Positions 24,972-33,285 of a DNA stretch of 64,000 nt are shown one piece after another. A program made the translations under genes and the position numbers. The notes under the pieces were generated by a model. The model was given only the letters and a program-made list of their open reading frames with translations. It was not told the DNA's origin and did no database searches. The first letter of the stretch is position 1. Every line of letters starts with the position of its first letter. The DNA comes from Motiliproteus sp036960405 (GTDB taxonomy: Bacteria; Pseudomonadota; Gammaproteobacteria; Pseudomonadales; Balneatricaceae), in NCBI GenBank assembly GCA_036960405.1, contig JBALWS010000008.1, positions 9,040 to 73,039 on the forward strand, written 5' to 3'.

Positions 24972-25472
24972 TTAATCGGGATCCGGCTCACTCATCGCAT
25001 AACGCAGCTGATCCTGGGTGAAGCCGCGATACAACAAAAAACGCTGCTGCTTGGCCTGCGCTCGACGATCCTCCGGCGCAGCCAGACCAAACCGCCGCTC
25101 ACGGACTGATCGCGCCAACTCAAACCAATCCTGATCACAAGCCACCATCACTTCATCTTTGAGCGCACTATCGACTCCCTTGTGGCGCAGCTCTTGAGCA
25201 ATTCTGACCGGCCCCTGGCCACGACTAATTCTCGATCTGAGCAGGCTTTGAGCGTAGCGCAGGTCACTCTGCAACCCCTGCTGCCGCAGCTGCTCCAACA
25301 CCTGTGTCAGGTATGGCTGGGCTCCATCAATCTTCGTCAACCGCTGTTCCAGTTCAACCCGGCTATACTCTCTGCGAGACAGCAGCAGCAATGCAGACTG
25401 CCGCATCTGCTTGATCACATCACTATTCACGACAAGGTTTTCTCTCTCGTTTTTGCCATCATCTATACGCAT
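24972..25472 (-). CDS. recX: Regulatory protein RecX
   Basis: RecX is a three-helix-repeat protein that binds RecA filaments and limits recombinase activity. From the ATG at 25472 the product is 166 residues, with family features LLSRREYSRVELEQRLTK (about 29-46), GLQSDLRYAQSLLRSRISRGQGPVRIAQELRHKG (in parts RISRGQGPVRIAQELRHKG) and the C-terminal KQQRFLLYRGFTQDQL. A GTG at 25514 would add 14 residues and has no ribosome site. Its usual partner recA is about 19 kb away (see findings). It is divergent from avtA. Confidence 0.92.
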   Translation of the reverse strand: MRIDDGKNERENLVVNSDVIKQMRQSALLLLSRREYSRVELEQRLTKIDGAQPYLTQVLEQLRQQGLQSDLRYAQSLLRSRISRGQGPVRIAQELRHKGVDSALKDEVMVACDQDWFELARSVRERRFGLAAPEDRRAQAKQQRFLLYRGFTQDQLRYAMSEPDPD

Positions 25473-25517
25473 CGCTAGAATAGCCGCCTTCCTAACTTGG
25501 GGATACAAGGGCACATA

Positions 25518-26774
25518 ATGAAACTCTCCACCTTTGGCACAAAATTCACCACCGAGTCAGGAATCCTCAGCCTGATGGACGACCTCGGCAACGCCTTGGC
25601 TGGCGATCAGGATATGATCATGATGGGTGGCGGAAACCCCAGTCATATTCCCGAAGTCCAGGCGATATTTCATCAACGCGCCCGACAAATTCTCGACAGC
25701 CCGAAAGAGTTTCAACACCTGATTGGCGTTTACGATCCACCTCAAGGCGAGATCGAATTCATCGACAACCTGGCCAAGCTGTTACGCCGAGAGCTGGGCT
25801 GGGATGTTAGCAGCCGTAATATCGCGCTGACCAACGGTAGCCAGTCAGGCTTCTTCATGCTGTTCAATATGTTCGCCGGCGATTACAACGACGGCCAGCA
25901 GAAAAAGATCCAACTCCCCCTCGCCCCCGAATATATCGGTTATTCCGACGCCGGCCTCAATCGTGATTTTTTTAACGCTGGCCACCCAAAGATCGATTTT
26001 TTGGACGCTCATACGTTTAAATACCGGGTCGACTTTAACGAAATCAAGATCTCCGATCAGACCGGCGCGATCTGCGTGTCACGCCCTACCAACCCGACCG
26101 GCAATGTGATCACCGACGACGAGCTGGCTCAACTCGACGCGCTTGCCAAACAACACGATATCCCCCTGATCATCGATGGCGCCTATGGCACGCCGTTCCC
26201 CAACCTGATCTTTACCGATGCCCAACCGCTGTGGAATGACAACTGCATCGTCTGCATGAGCCTGTCCAAGCTAGGCCTTCCAGCAGCACGGACCGGCATC
26301 ATCGTTGCCAATGAAGAGGTCATCAGGGCGGTTTCGGCGATCAACGCGGTAATGAACCTGTCTACCGGCAGTTTCGGAGCGGTCCTGGCACAAGATATGG
26401 TACGCAGTGGCGAGATCATTCGGATCAGTAACGAGCTGGTGAAACCCTATTACCAGCAGCGCTCTCAAGTCGCTGTCGAAGAGTTCCGCAATACCTTAGG
26501 CGAGCTGCCCTACTACATCCACAAACCCGAAGGGGCGATGTTCCTATGGTTGTGGTTTAAAGACCTGCCCATCTCTAGCCTTGAGCTGTACCAGCGACTC
26601 AAAGCACGCGGAGTACTGGTGGTATCGGGCCACTACTTCTTCCCCGGCATCCCCGACGAGTGGCAACACAAGCACGAATGTATTCGGGTCACTTACTCGC
26701 AAGAAGCGGACAAGGTTAAGCAAGGGATCGGTATTATCGCCGAAGAGGTTCGCAAAGCTTACGAGCAGCGCTGA
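25518..26774 (+). CDS. avtA: Valine-pyruvate aminotransferase AvtA
   Basis: AvtA is a PLP enzyme that swaps the amino group between alanine and 2-oxoisovalerate (valine). The 418-residue product aligns along its length with E. coli AvtA (417), including GGGNPSHIPE, YIGYSDAGL, CVSRPTNPTGNVITDDEL (about 186-203) and the PLP lysine in CMSLSKLGLPAAR (about 249-261). The ATG at 25518 is used because AAGGG lies 8 bases upstream. Its 3' end overlaps the convergent yhcC gene by 16 bp. Confidence 0.94.
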   Translation: MKLSTFGTKFTTESGILSLMDDLGNALAGDQDMIMMGGGNPSHIPEVQAIFHQRARQILDSPKEFQHLIGVYDPPQGEIEFIDNLAKLLRRELGWDVSSRNIALTNGSQSGFFMLFNMFAGDYNDGQQKKIQLPLAPEYIGYSDAGLNRDFFNAGHPKIDFLDAHTFKYRVDFNEIKISDQTGAICVSRPTNPTGNVITDDELAQLDALAKQHDIPLIIDGAYGTPFPNLIFTDAQPLWNDNCIVCMSLSKLGLPAARTGIIVANEEVIRAVSAINAVMNLSTGSFGAVLAQDMVRSGEIIRISNELVKPYYQQRSQVAVEEFRNTLGELPYYIHKPEGAMFLWLWFKDLPISSLELYQRLKARGVLVVSGHYFFPGIPDEWQHKHECIRVTYSQEADKVKQGIGIIAEEVRKAYEQR

Positions 26775-27724
26775 ATAACCACTGGAGAGGAGCTGGGTTG
26801 GGCAAAAGCCAGCAACTGAGACTGTTCACGCCAATCCTCTCCAGCGAGTCCGGCGGCGATCGCGTTCAGCGCCCGCCATTTCTTGGCGCACCAACCAGGG
26901 CTCAGCAACAGGCCGGCTTCGGCAGTGCCGGTCAAACGATGAAACACCAACTCTGGTGGACTACGGCGGATGATCTCGATACAAGCCTCAACGTAATCTT
27001 CGAAAGACACGCCGTCATAGAGCCCCTGTTTCCACTGCCGCGCCAACTGAGTACCTTTAACGATATGCAGCGGGTGCAGTTTTAGCCCCGCCGTGCCGAG
27101 TTCCATCACTTTATCAAAGCTCTCGACACTGGCCATCGCCGACTCACCCGGCAGCCCCACAATCAGATGAGTACAGAGTTGCAATCCACGCAAGCGGGAT
27201 CGCAATACTGCATTTTGGTATTCAGCCCAGCCATGACCACGATTAACCCGCGCCAGGGTTTCGTCGTTGGCCGATTGCAGGCCCAATTCCAGCCAGATCT
27301 CGTACCCTTGGGACTGATAGCTGGCCAGCAGATCCAATACTGGATCGGGCACGCAGTCGGGCCGCGTTCCCACCGACAATCCAATCACGTCGGGCTCACT
27401 CAGCGCCTCGTCGTAAAGCCCTTTTAAGTACTCGATGTCGGCGTAGGTATTGGTGTAAGCCTGAAAATAAGCCAGATAACGCTGCGCACCGGTGCGCTTG
27501 CGGATCACCTGCCGCCCCGCTTCGATCTGCTGGGCGATAGTCGGCGGCTGCTTACTATTGGGACTAAATGAAGTGTTATTGCAAAAAGTACAACCGCCCA
27601 AGCCCTTAGTACCGTCTCGGTTGGGGCAGGTAAAACTAGCGTTGAGTGCTAACTTGTGAACGCGGTAGCCATACTTGCGCTGCATATGGCCACCAAAACT
27701 ATTCACCAGACTCGCTAATTGCAT
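26759..27724 (-). CDS. yhcC: Radical SAM protein, YhcC/TIGR01212 family
   Basis: The 321-residue product matches E. coli YhcC from MQLASLVNSFGGHMQRKYG onward. The radical-SAM iron-sulfur cysteines are in SFTCPNRDGTKGLGGCTFC (about residues 31-49; spacing differs from the classic CxxxCxxC as in the Elp3-like subgroup). KYLAYFQAYTNTYA-like (RYLAYFQAYTNTYA) and GTRPDCVPDPVLDLL segments follow, and the C-terminal half has LHPLHIVKGTQLA. The family's exact substrate is not established to my knowledge. Confidence 0.92.
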   Translation of the reverse strand: MQLASLVNSFGGHMQRKYGYRVHKLALNASFTCPNRDGTKGLGGCTFCNNTSFSPNSKQPPTIAQQIEAGRQVIRKRTGAQRYLAYFQAYTNTYADIEYLKGLYDEALSEPDVIGLSVGTRPDCVPDPVLDLLASYQSQGYEIWLELGLQSANDETLARVNRGHGWAEYQNAVLRSRLRGLQLCTHLIVGLPGESAMASVESFDKVMELGTAGLKLHPLHIVKGTQLARQWKQGLYDGVSFEDYVEACIEIIRRSPPELVFHRLTGTAEAGLLLSPGWCAKKWRALNAIAAGLAGEDWREQSQLLAFAQPSSSPVVIQRCS

Positions 27725-27779
27725 TTAAAGCTCAGTAATAGATAAGAGTTACAACCCGGCTAAAGCTAGCGAGCAAGAA

Positions 27780-28571
27780 CTAAGAGGTTTTTTTCTTCCG
27801 ATAGCGCAACAGCGCCTGGACCGGACCGGAGCAGCCGTAAACAATAAAGATCAGCCAAAGCAACGTTGCCGGATCGAGGGATATCACCGCAATCAGCACC
27901 ACCACGCCGAGCAACACCACAAACGGCACCTTGCCCTTAAAGTCGACATCTTTGAAGCTATGGTAGTAAAAGTTACTGACCATCAGCACGCCAGACAACG
28001 CGACGACCAGCGCAATCACCAAAGCGTAATGCTCGGCGTCGATCTCAAACTGAGTGCCGACCCACACCATACCGGCCACGATGCCTGCTGCTGCAGGGCT
28101 GGCCAGACCGATAAAGAAACGCTTATCGACACTGCCGATCTGAGTATTAAAGCGCGCCAACCGTAGCGCGGCGCCCGCGACAAAAATAAACGCTGCACAC
28201 CAGCCAATCTTACCGACATCGTGCAGCGCCCAGGTAAACGCCACCAGCGCAGGCGCTACACCAAAGGACACCATATCGGCCAGACTGTCGTACTGGGCAC
28301 CAAATTCACTTTGGGTGTTGGTCATCCGCGCAACGCGGCCATCCAAGCCATCCAACACCATCGACACGAAGATCGCGATAGCGGCCTTTTCAAAGCTGCC
28401 ATTCATCCCCGCGATAATCGCATAGAAGCCTGAAAACAGTGCTGCAGAGGTGAATAGATTGGGTAACAGGTAGATCCCACGACTGCGGGCTTTGGGCTGA
28501 TCGACCTGGGGCTCGGTCTCAACCGTTTCAGCGCTATCCTCTGGCTGCTGATGCTGGTCCTGCTCTGACAT
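27780..28571 (-). CDS. pssA: CDP-diacylglycerol-serine O-phosphatidyltransferase PssA
   Basis: PssA makes phosphatidylserine, the precursor of phosphatidylethanolamine, at the inner membrane. The 263-residue protein has an acidic N-terminus, then about 7-8 hydrophobic segments. The CDP-alcohol phosphotransferase motif is perfect: DGRVAR, eight residues, G, three, D, three, D (about 79-101). It is the Bacillus/Pseudomonas-type (type II) enzyme rather than the E. coli PLD-like form. A gene upstream is transcribed separately. Confidence 0.94.
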   Translation of the reverse strand: MSEQDQHQQPEDSAETVETEPQVDQPKARSRGIYLLPNLFTSAALFSGFYAIIAGMNGSFEKAAIAIFVSMVLDGLDGRVARMTNTQSEFGAQYDSLADMVSFGVAPALVAFTWALHDVGKIGWCAAFIFVAGAALRLARFNTQIGSVDKRFFIGLASPAAAGIVAGMVWVGTQFEIDAEHYALVIALVVALSGVLMVSNFYYHSFKDVDFKGKVPFVVLLGVVVLIAVISLDPATLLWLIFIVYGCSGPVQALLRYRKKKTS

Positions 28572-28701
28572 GCTCGCGTTCGCCTTATAATTAATACAAA
28601 AAAGTGGCGCTATGATAAAACGATTGCCGCAGCGCTGCCAGCTTCAGAGCACAACGCACTAAAACCCAACCCTGCCAGCCATCATTGATAACCAGAAACA
28701 A

Positions 28702-28725
28702 CAAAGCGATCCGAAGATCGCTTTG
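28702..28725 (-). terminator. UUCG-loop terminator after the secreted-protein gene
   Basis: CAAAGCGATC and GATCGCTTTG form a perfect 10-bp stem. On the minus strand the loop is TTCG closed by C-G, a very stable tetraloop, and TTGTTTC follows. It lies 48 bp after the stop of the small secreted-protein gene. Confidence 0.72.
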
Positions 28726-28772
28726 CGCGGATAGGCAGTCGCCGCAGCTAAGCCCGTTCGGTTAAGCTCGAA

Positions 28773-29147
28773 TCAGGTTCGGCTTTCTACCATCAATTTG
28801 TTGGCCATCTGCTGGGCCGCTTTAACACCCGCATCCGGGTTATCGCACTGCATACCAGCTAAAGCCGCCTGATAAACCTTCTCTGCCATCTTTTGATCAC
28901 CACCCTGGCTGACCTCATCAAAGATGCTCAGGAATAGATAAATCGGCTGCTGGCGTAGCTGCTCGACAGTTGGCGCACTATCGCAGCGCTCGATCAAGGT
29001 GCCGCGTATCTCATTTATAATCGTCGTACAACGATCACAAACAGATTCTGAAACCCCCGCAGCGGAGTCCGCCTGAGCAACCTGCGCTATCGAAAGAAGG
29101 GAATAAAACATCGCAACTAATAACGAATACTTCATAAGATGGGCCAT
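28773..29147 (-). CDS. Small secreted Cys-containing protein, function unknown
   Basis: I do not recognise this 124-residue protein. It has a Sec signal peptide (charged start, hydrophobic core LLVAMFYSLLSIAQ, cleavage after VAQA or AQADS near residue 26). The mature part is about 98 residues and holds a CDRC pair (Cys37, Cys40), Cys55 and Cys101, so two disulfides or a metal site are possible. It is otherwise helical and Gln/Ala-rich. AAGGA sits just ahead of the ATG, which supports the start. A strong terminator follows. It stands alone between pssA and paaX. Confidence 0.7.
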   Translation of the reverse strand: MAHLMKYSLLVAMFYSLLSIAQVAQADSAAGVSESVCDRCTTIINEIRGTLIERCDSAPTVEQLRQQPIYLFLSIFDEVSQGGDQKMAEKVYQAALAGMQCDNPDAGVKAAQQMANKLMVESRT

Positions 29148-29445
29148 CTAATCCTTGATTGGTTAACACGCCAGAACCATACACCAAATCACACAACGCG
29201 CCTAGGGATATGACTTTTTGACAGATCCTGAGATGACCACAAAGCCGTACCCAGCTTGATAGCCAACCGGAATCATAGGCACCGATCTGGGCCTACTCGT
29301 ATTCCTCAATACCGGTTAGCCCCAAGCAAGACATTAAAAAGCCAAGCCCTGTTATTTGTAGCGCCAAATTGCGGCAGTTCGTCCACCACTATAGAATCCG
29401 TCTATTCAAGCCAAGCCCTTACACCCACTATAGAACCAGAGTCGT
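29148..29445. repeat. paaX upstream region with two short direct repeats
   Basis: No gene is visible in this 298-bp gap. AAGCCAAGCCCT occurs exactly at 29339-29350 and 29408-29419; CCACTATAGAA occurs exactly at 29386-29396 and 29425-29435. Each CCACTATAGAA contains a TATAGA that could act as a -10 box. They may be paaX promoter or autoregulatory elements (inference). Confidence 0.45.
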
Positions 29446-30369
29446 ATGCGTTCATTTTCATCACTTGATCACCTGGTAGAGAACTTTCGCAACCGCAGGC
29501 CGATCCGAGCAGGCTCTTTGATTATTTCGGTTTACGGCGACGCCATCACCCATCGTGGTGGCACCGTCTGGCTGGGAAGCCTGATAAAGCTGCTGGAACC
29601 CTTAGGGCTAAACCATCGATTAGTGCGCACCTCGGTGTTTCGTTTAGCCAAGGAGAACTGGCTAACCGCCGAGCAAGTGGGCCGACGCAGCTATTACAGC
29701 ATCACCGGCTCCGGTCGTCGCCAATTTGAAAAAGCCTTTAAACGCATCTATGCAGCGCAAAATCCAGAATGGGATGGCCGCTGGTTGATGGTATTGCTCG
29801 GACAGCTGACCACCGAGCAACGCCAGGAACTGCGCCAGGAGTTGGAATGGTACGGCTTCGGCTCGCTGGCCCCCGGCGTGCTACTGCACCCCCAAATGAA
29901 ACGGGCCGAGCTGCAAGGCATTATTCAGGAACAGAGTTATCAGAACGACGTTATCGTGCTCGACTCACTAAACGAGGAGGTCACCGCCTCGCGTGCAATG
30001 CGGCGCCAAATACGCGAATCCTGGAATCTGGAAAAGCTCTCTGACAGCTACCAACACTATCTAGACCAATTCCGACCGATCTGGAACGAGCTAAAAGATC
30101 AGGGCACGCCGTCGCCAGAGCAGTGTTTTATGATCAGACTGCTGCTGGTACACGAATTCCGCCGTATCATGCTGCGCGATCCAGAACTACCCGAAGAGTT
30201 ACTACCCAGTGACTGGACCGGCAGCGCCGCCCGCCAGCTCTGTGGCAATATATACCAACAGACCTGGCGTGCCGCCGAAGCCCACATGGATCAAGCACTG
30301 GAGACCGCCGAGGGCCCTTTACCACCGCCCAACACCAGTTTTTACAAACGCTACGGCGGCTTAAAATAA
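29446..30369 (+). CDS. paaX: Phenylacetate catabolism repressor PaaX
   Basis: PaaX is a winged-helix repressor released from DNA by phenylacetyl-CoA; it controls paa operons. The 307-residue product has the N-terminal winged-helix part (about 10-100; GSLIISVYGDAITHRGGTVWLGSL, in parts SVYGDAITHRGGTVWLGSL; LVRTSVFRLAKENWL recognition helix; GRRSYYSITGSGRRQFE wing) and the PaaX-specific C-terminal domain. It is convergent with the broken paaN and sits next to the paa genes. Confidence 0.95.
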   Translation: MRSFSSLDHLVENFRNRRPIRAGSLIISVYGDAITHRGGTVWLGSLIKLLEPLGLNHRLVRTSVFRLAKENWLTAEQVGRRSYYSITGSGRRQFEKAFKRIYAAQNPEWDGRWLMVLLGQLTTEQRQELRQELEWYGFGSLAPGVLLHPQMKRAELQGIIQEQSYQNDVIVLDSLNEEVTASRAMRRQIRESWNLEKLSDSYQHYLDQFRPIWNELKDQGTPSPEQCFMIRLLLVHEFRRIMLRDPELPEELLPSDWTGSAARQLCGNIYQQTWRAAEAHMDQALETAEGPLPPPNTSFYKRYGGLK

Positions 30370-30406
30370 CGCCACCAATCCAGCCCCAGCTGACAGCTCC
30401 TAGTCG

Positions 30407-32085
30407 CTAGGTTTCAGGATCGACGTGTCGGCGGCTCTGGACTACCGCGAAGCGCCCCGCGACAAACGCTGGGTCGGTTAGCGCGGCATTGGCAGCCGGG
30501 TTATTGCCGGTCGCATGAAAATCACTGAACGCCGCCGACTGGTTGACGAAAACCCCACTATCCAAATTACAGGACAGCGCCACGCTCTGCTCTATCGCCA
30601 TCTGTTCGGCCTGCTGCAACACAGATTCATCGGTCGAATAAACCCCGAGAGTGATGGCGCCCTGAGTCGCTACCGTATCGGCAATCAATGCTAACCCCTG
30701 CGCGGTATCATCGACCGCCACCAAAAATGAAATAGGGCCGAACTGTTCTTGGCGCCAAACCTCAGACGAACCCTCTACCGACAGCATCAACGGTGTCCGG
30801 TAACTGGTCCCCTTAAACTGAGGGTGAGCATGCTGTTGTGATGCCAATACCACCCTGCCCAAAGCGCCGGCCTGATCTAATCGCGCCAGGGTCGCCGGGT
30901 TGGGAATGGCACCGAGAATACCCGATGCGCGGTCAGGATCGGATAACAACCCCTCCACCGCACCGGCCAGTGCCCGGCAGACCTGCTCGAAACTCAGCCT
31001 GCCGTCAGCGCTACCGATACCATCGCGAGGGATCAGCACCGCCTGCGGCGTGGTACACATCTGGCCGGAATAGAGGCTCAACGAAAATGCCAGATTTTGA
31101 CAGGCGCGATCAAGATTATCGACGCTATCGATCAGCACGCAATTAACCCCCGCCTGCTCTTTATACAACTGAGCCTGACGCGCATGGATTTCCAACCAAT
31201 CACCGAACTCATTTCCGCCGGTATAGTCGATCAACCGTACATCCTGATGCGACGCCAGTTCCTGGGCGATCTGACCATCAGCCTGCTCGGCAGCCAGCAT
31301 CACCAACCTAGGGTCGAACCCCGCCTCAGCCAACACCTGCTGGGCGATCTCAACGGTCATCGCCACCGGTAATATCGCCTGCGGATGCGCCTTGACGATA
31401 CGGGGTTACCCGCCACCAGGCTGGCAAACAGCCCGGGGTAGGTGTTCCAAGTCGGGAACGTCGAACAGGCAACCACCAGCGCCACGCCTCGCGGCACGAT
31501 ATGGTAACGCTTATCCATCACCAACGGAGCACGCTTGCCCTGCGGCTTGTGCCAGCGACTGCTCTCAGGGATACGACTCATCGCCTGCCAAGCACAAGCA
31601 ACCGCCTCCAAGCCGCGATCCTGAGCGTGAGGCCCTCCGGCTTGAAACGCCATGGCAAAATCCTGCCCGGTGGTATGCATCACGGCATAAGCCATTTCAA
31701 AGCTGCGCTGATTCAGCCGTTGTAGGATCTCAAGACAAACCCCGGTCCGACGTTGCGGCCCCGCATCGCGCCATGCGGGTAGCGCTGCTTTGGCTGCATC
31801 GATCATCGACTGCACCGGATAGCCGTCGTAAGCGATAGTCAGTTCACCGGTATACGGCGACACCTCGCTGCCTCGCATCCCTTCCGACGCTGGCCCGGCT
31901 AACGAAAAATGCTGCCCCACGCGTGCCTCAAAAGCGGTTTTGCCATCATCGTTAGCCGTCTCGCCATAAATTTTACCGCTGGGCACTTCCGGATAAGGAC
32001 TCCAACTGCCACGAGTTTCTACCGCGTTACAGGCTTGTTCGAGGATAGCGAAATGCTTATCAAAAAAAGCTTGAGCGGTCGGCAT
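30407..32085 (-). pseudogene. paaN: Phenylacetic acid degradation protein PaaN, broken by a -1 frameshift
   Basis: PaaN is an aldehyde dehydrogenase-type protein of the phenylacetate pathway. Two adjacent minus-strand frames read as one PaaN: the N-terminal 242 codons start at 32085 (MPTAQAFFDKHFAILEQ) and run to GNPV. The expected continuation VIVKAHPQAILPVAMTVEIAQ is in another frame that becomes open at 31399 and runs to 30407. One base is missing between 31400 and 31399 (GT-ATCGTCAAG for GTN ATC GTC AAG). The restored protein would be about 562 residues, the family length, and has no other damage that I can see. It is divergent from paaF. Either a real pseudogene or a sequencing error. 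Confidence 0.88.
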
Positions 32086-32170
32086 AGGAACTCCATCTAG
32101 ATAAAAAGATTTATAAAACCATCAAGAATGATTCCAAAATACAGCCATTTCAATTTTTTTTGTATCTTTT

Positions 32171-32186
32171 TGTGATATTTATCATT
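32171..32186 (+). promoter_or_regulatory. CRP-like box upstream of paaF
   Basis: TGTGA-TATTTA-TCATT: one perfect CRP half site (TGTGA), correct 6-base spacer and a 3-of-5 match in the second half. The core TGATATTTATCA also fits the FNR half-site layout loosely. paa genes of E. coli are known to need CRP, so a CRP/Vfr site is plausible. Confidence 0.45.
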
Positions 32187-32328
32187 TTGCTAATTCGTAA
32201 TTTATATCAATACAAAAATCCTCATTTATTCAATTATTTAACAACACCAATAGATGCCAAAAAAAACTCATGAAGCAAGCGTCGTAAAAACCGATAAACC
32301 ATACAAACTATATGGGATATATGTTTTG

Positions 32329-32342
32329 CTGATATTTATCAA
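32329..32342 (+). promoter_or_regulatory. FNR/Anr-like box upstream of paaF
   Basis: CTGAT-ATTT-ATCAA matches the FNR consensus TTGAT-N4-ATCAA at 9 of 10 positions. Its 12-base core is identical to that of the CRP-like box 157 bp upstream. Confidence 0.45.
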
Positions 32343-32388
32343 ATCGTTATAGCAATTGCACAGCACTTTCAAAGTGATACATAAAACA

Positions 32389-32410
32389 ATGTCAAAATTG
32401 ACATATCGCA
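32389..32410 (+). promoter_or_regulatory. Palindrome and shared paa promoter element upstream of paaF
   Basis: ATGTCAA-AA-TTGACAT (32389-32404) is a perfect inverted repeat. Overlapping it, AATTGACATATCGCA (32396-32410) recurs as AATTGACTTATCGCA upstream of paaA. TTGACA is a good -35 box; the -10 (TTTACT, 17 bases on) is weak. The element may be a promoter, a PaaX operator, or both. Confidence 0.5.
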
Positions 32411-32503
32411 TTGCTTTGTTTTTACTGATTACGCACTAAGACCGACCTCGATGCTCTGTAGCACTACGCTAAGTCATAGAACACAAACAACACCGGCCCC
32501 GAT

Positions 32504-33283
32504 ATGACATCACCGCAAACACTCAAGTTAACCGGCCCTGAAGCGGGCGTTCTGACCATCCAAATCGACCGTCCCGAGGCGCTGAATGCCCTCAACACGC
32601 TGCTGCTCAACGAGCTGGCCGATCAATTAGCACTGGCCGAAGAGGACGACGCCATCCGAGCCATCGTGATCACCGGATCTCGCCGAGCGTTTGCCGCCGG
32701 GGCGGATATCCGAGAGATGGCAAAGCTCGATACCGTCGGTGTCATGAAAGACCCCCGAGTCCAGTATTGGCAACGTATTTCGGCCTTCAGCAAGCCGCTT
32801 ATTGCAGCCGTGAACGGCTTCGCGCTCGGCGGAGGCTGTGAGCTAGCGATGCATGCCGACATCATTATCGCAGGCGAAGATGCCCGCTTCGGCCAACCGG
32901 AAATCAAGCTGGGGATCATGCCCGGCGCCGGGGGAACCCAACGACTGCTCCGTGCGGTGGGCAAATCGATGGCGATGCAGATGGTCCTCACCGGCGAGCC
33001 GATCAACGCTCAGCAAGCTCAAGCCGCAGGATTGGTATCGGAGATTACCGTCCCCGAAAAAACCGTGGAGAGAGCGCAAGCCATTGCCTCACAGATTGCC
33101 AAGCAGGCTCCGCTGGCCGTAGCCCTGGCTAAAGACGCACTACTCAAAGCTCAAGATACCGACCTGGCCTCGGGGCTTCTCTACGAGCGCAAGAGCTTCA
33201 CGCTATTGGCGGCCACCGAGGATCGCAGCGAAGGTATTAACGCTTTTCTGGAAAAACGCCCACCTCAGTTCAAAGGATGCTAG
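32504..33283 (+). CDS. paaF: 2,3-dehydroadipyl-CoA hydratase PaaF
   Basis: PaaF hydrates 2,3-dehydroadipyl-CoA to 3-hydroxyadipyl-CoA in the lower phenylacetate pathway. The 259-residue crotonase-fold protein has the CoA/oxyanion region AFAAGADIREM (about 63-73), the NGFALGGGCELAMHADI segment with catalytic Glu, and the second Glu in PEIKLGIMPGAGGTQRL. The C-terminus ends FLEKRPPQFKGC, typical of PaaF. It heads paaF-G-H-I-J-K; paaG starts 2 bp after its stop. Confidence 0.92.
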   Translation: MTSPQTLKLTGPEAGVLTIQIDRPEALNALNTLLLNELADQLALAEEDDAIRAIVITGSRRAFAAGADIREMAKLDTVGVMKDPRVQYWQRISAFSKPLIAAVNGFALGGGCELAMHADIIIAGEDARFGQPEIKLGIMPGAGGTQRLLRAVGKSMAMQMVLTGEPINAQQAQAAGLVSEITVPEKTVERAQAIASQIAKQAPLAVALAKDALLKAQDTDLASGLLYERKSFTLLAATEDRSEGINAFLEKRPPQFKGC

Positions 33284-33285
33284 CC

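Larger units (their letters stand above)
32086..32503. promoter_or_regulatory. AT-rich divergent regulatory region between paaN and paaF
   Basis: This 418-bp region is visibly much richer in A and T than its neighbours. It holds two TGATATTTATCA palindromes (CRP/FNR-like), a palindrome ATGTCAA-AA-TTGACAT and an element shared with the paaA upstream region. No coding frame is seen. Confidence 0.6.

Noticed and set aside
30407..32085. Two separate genes in the paaN position
   Set aside because: Each half is a fragment of the same aldehyde-dehydrogenase-like protein and the join is explained by one missing base; two independent functional genes are unlikely.
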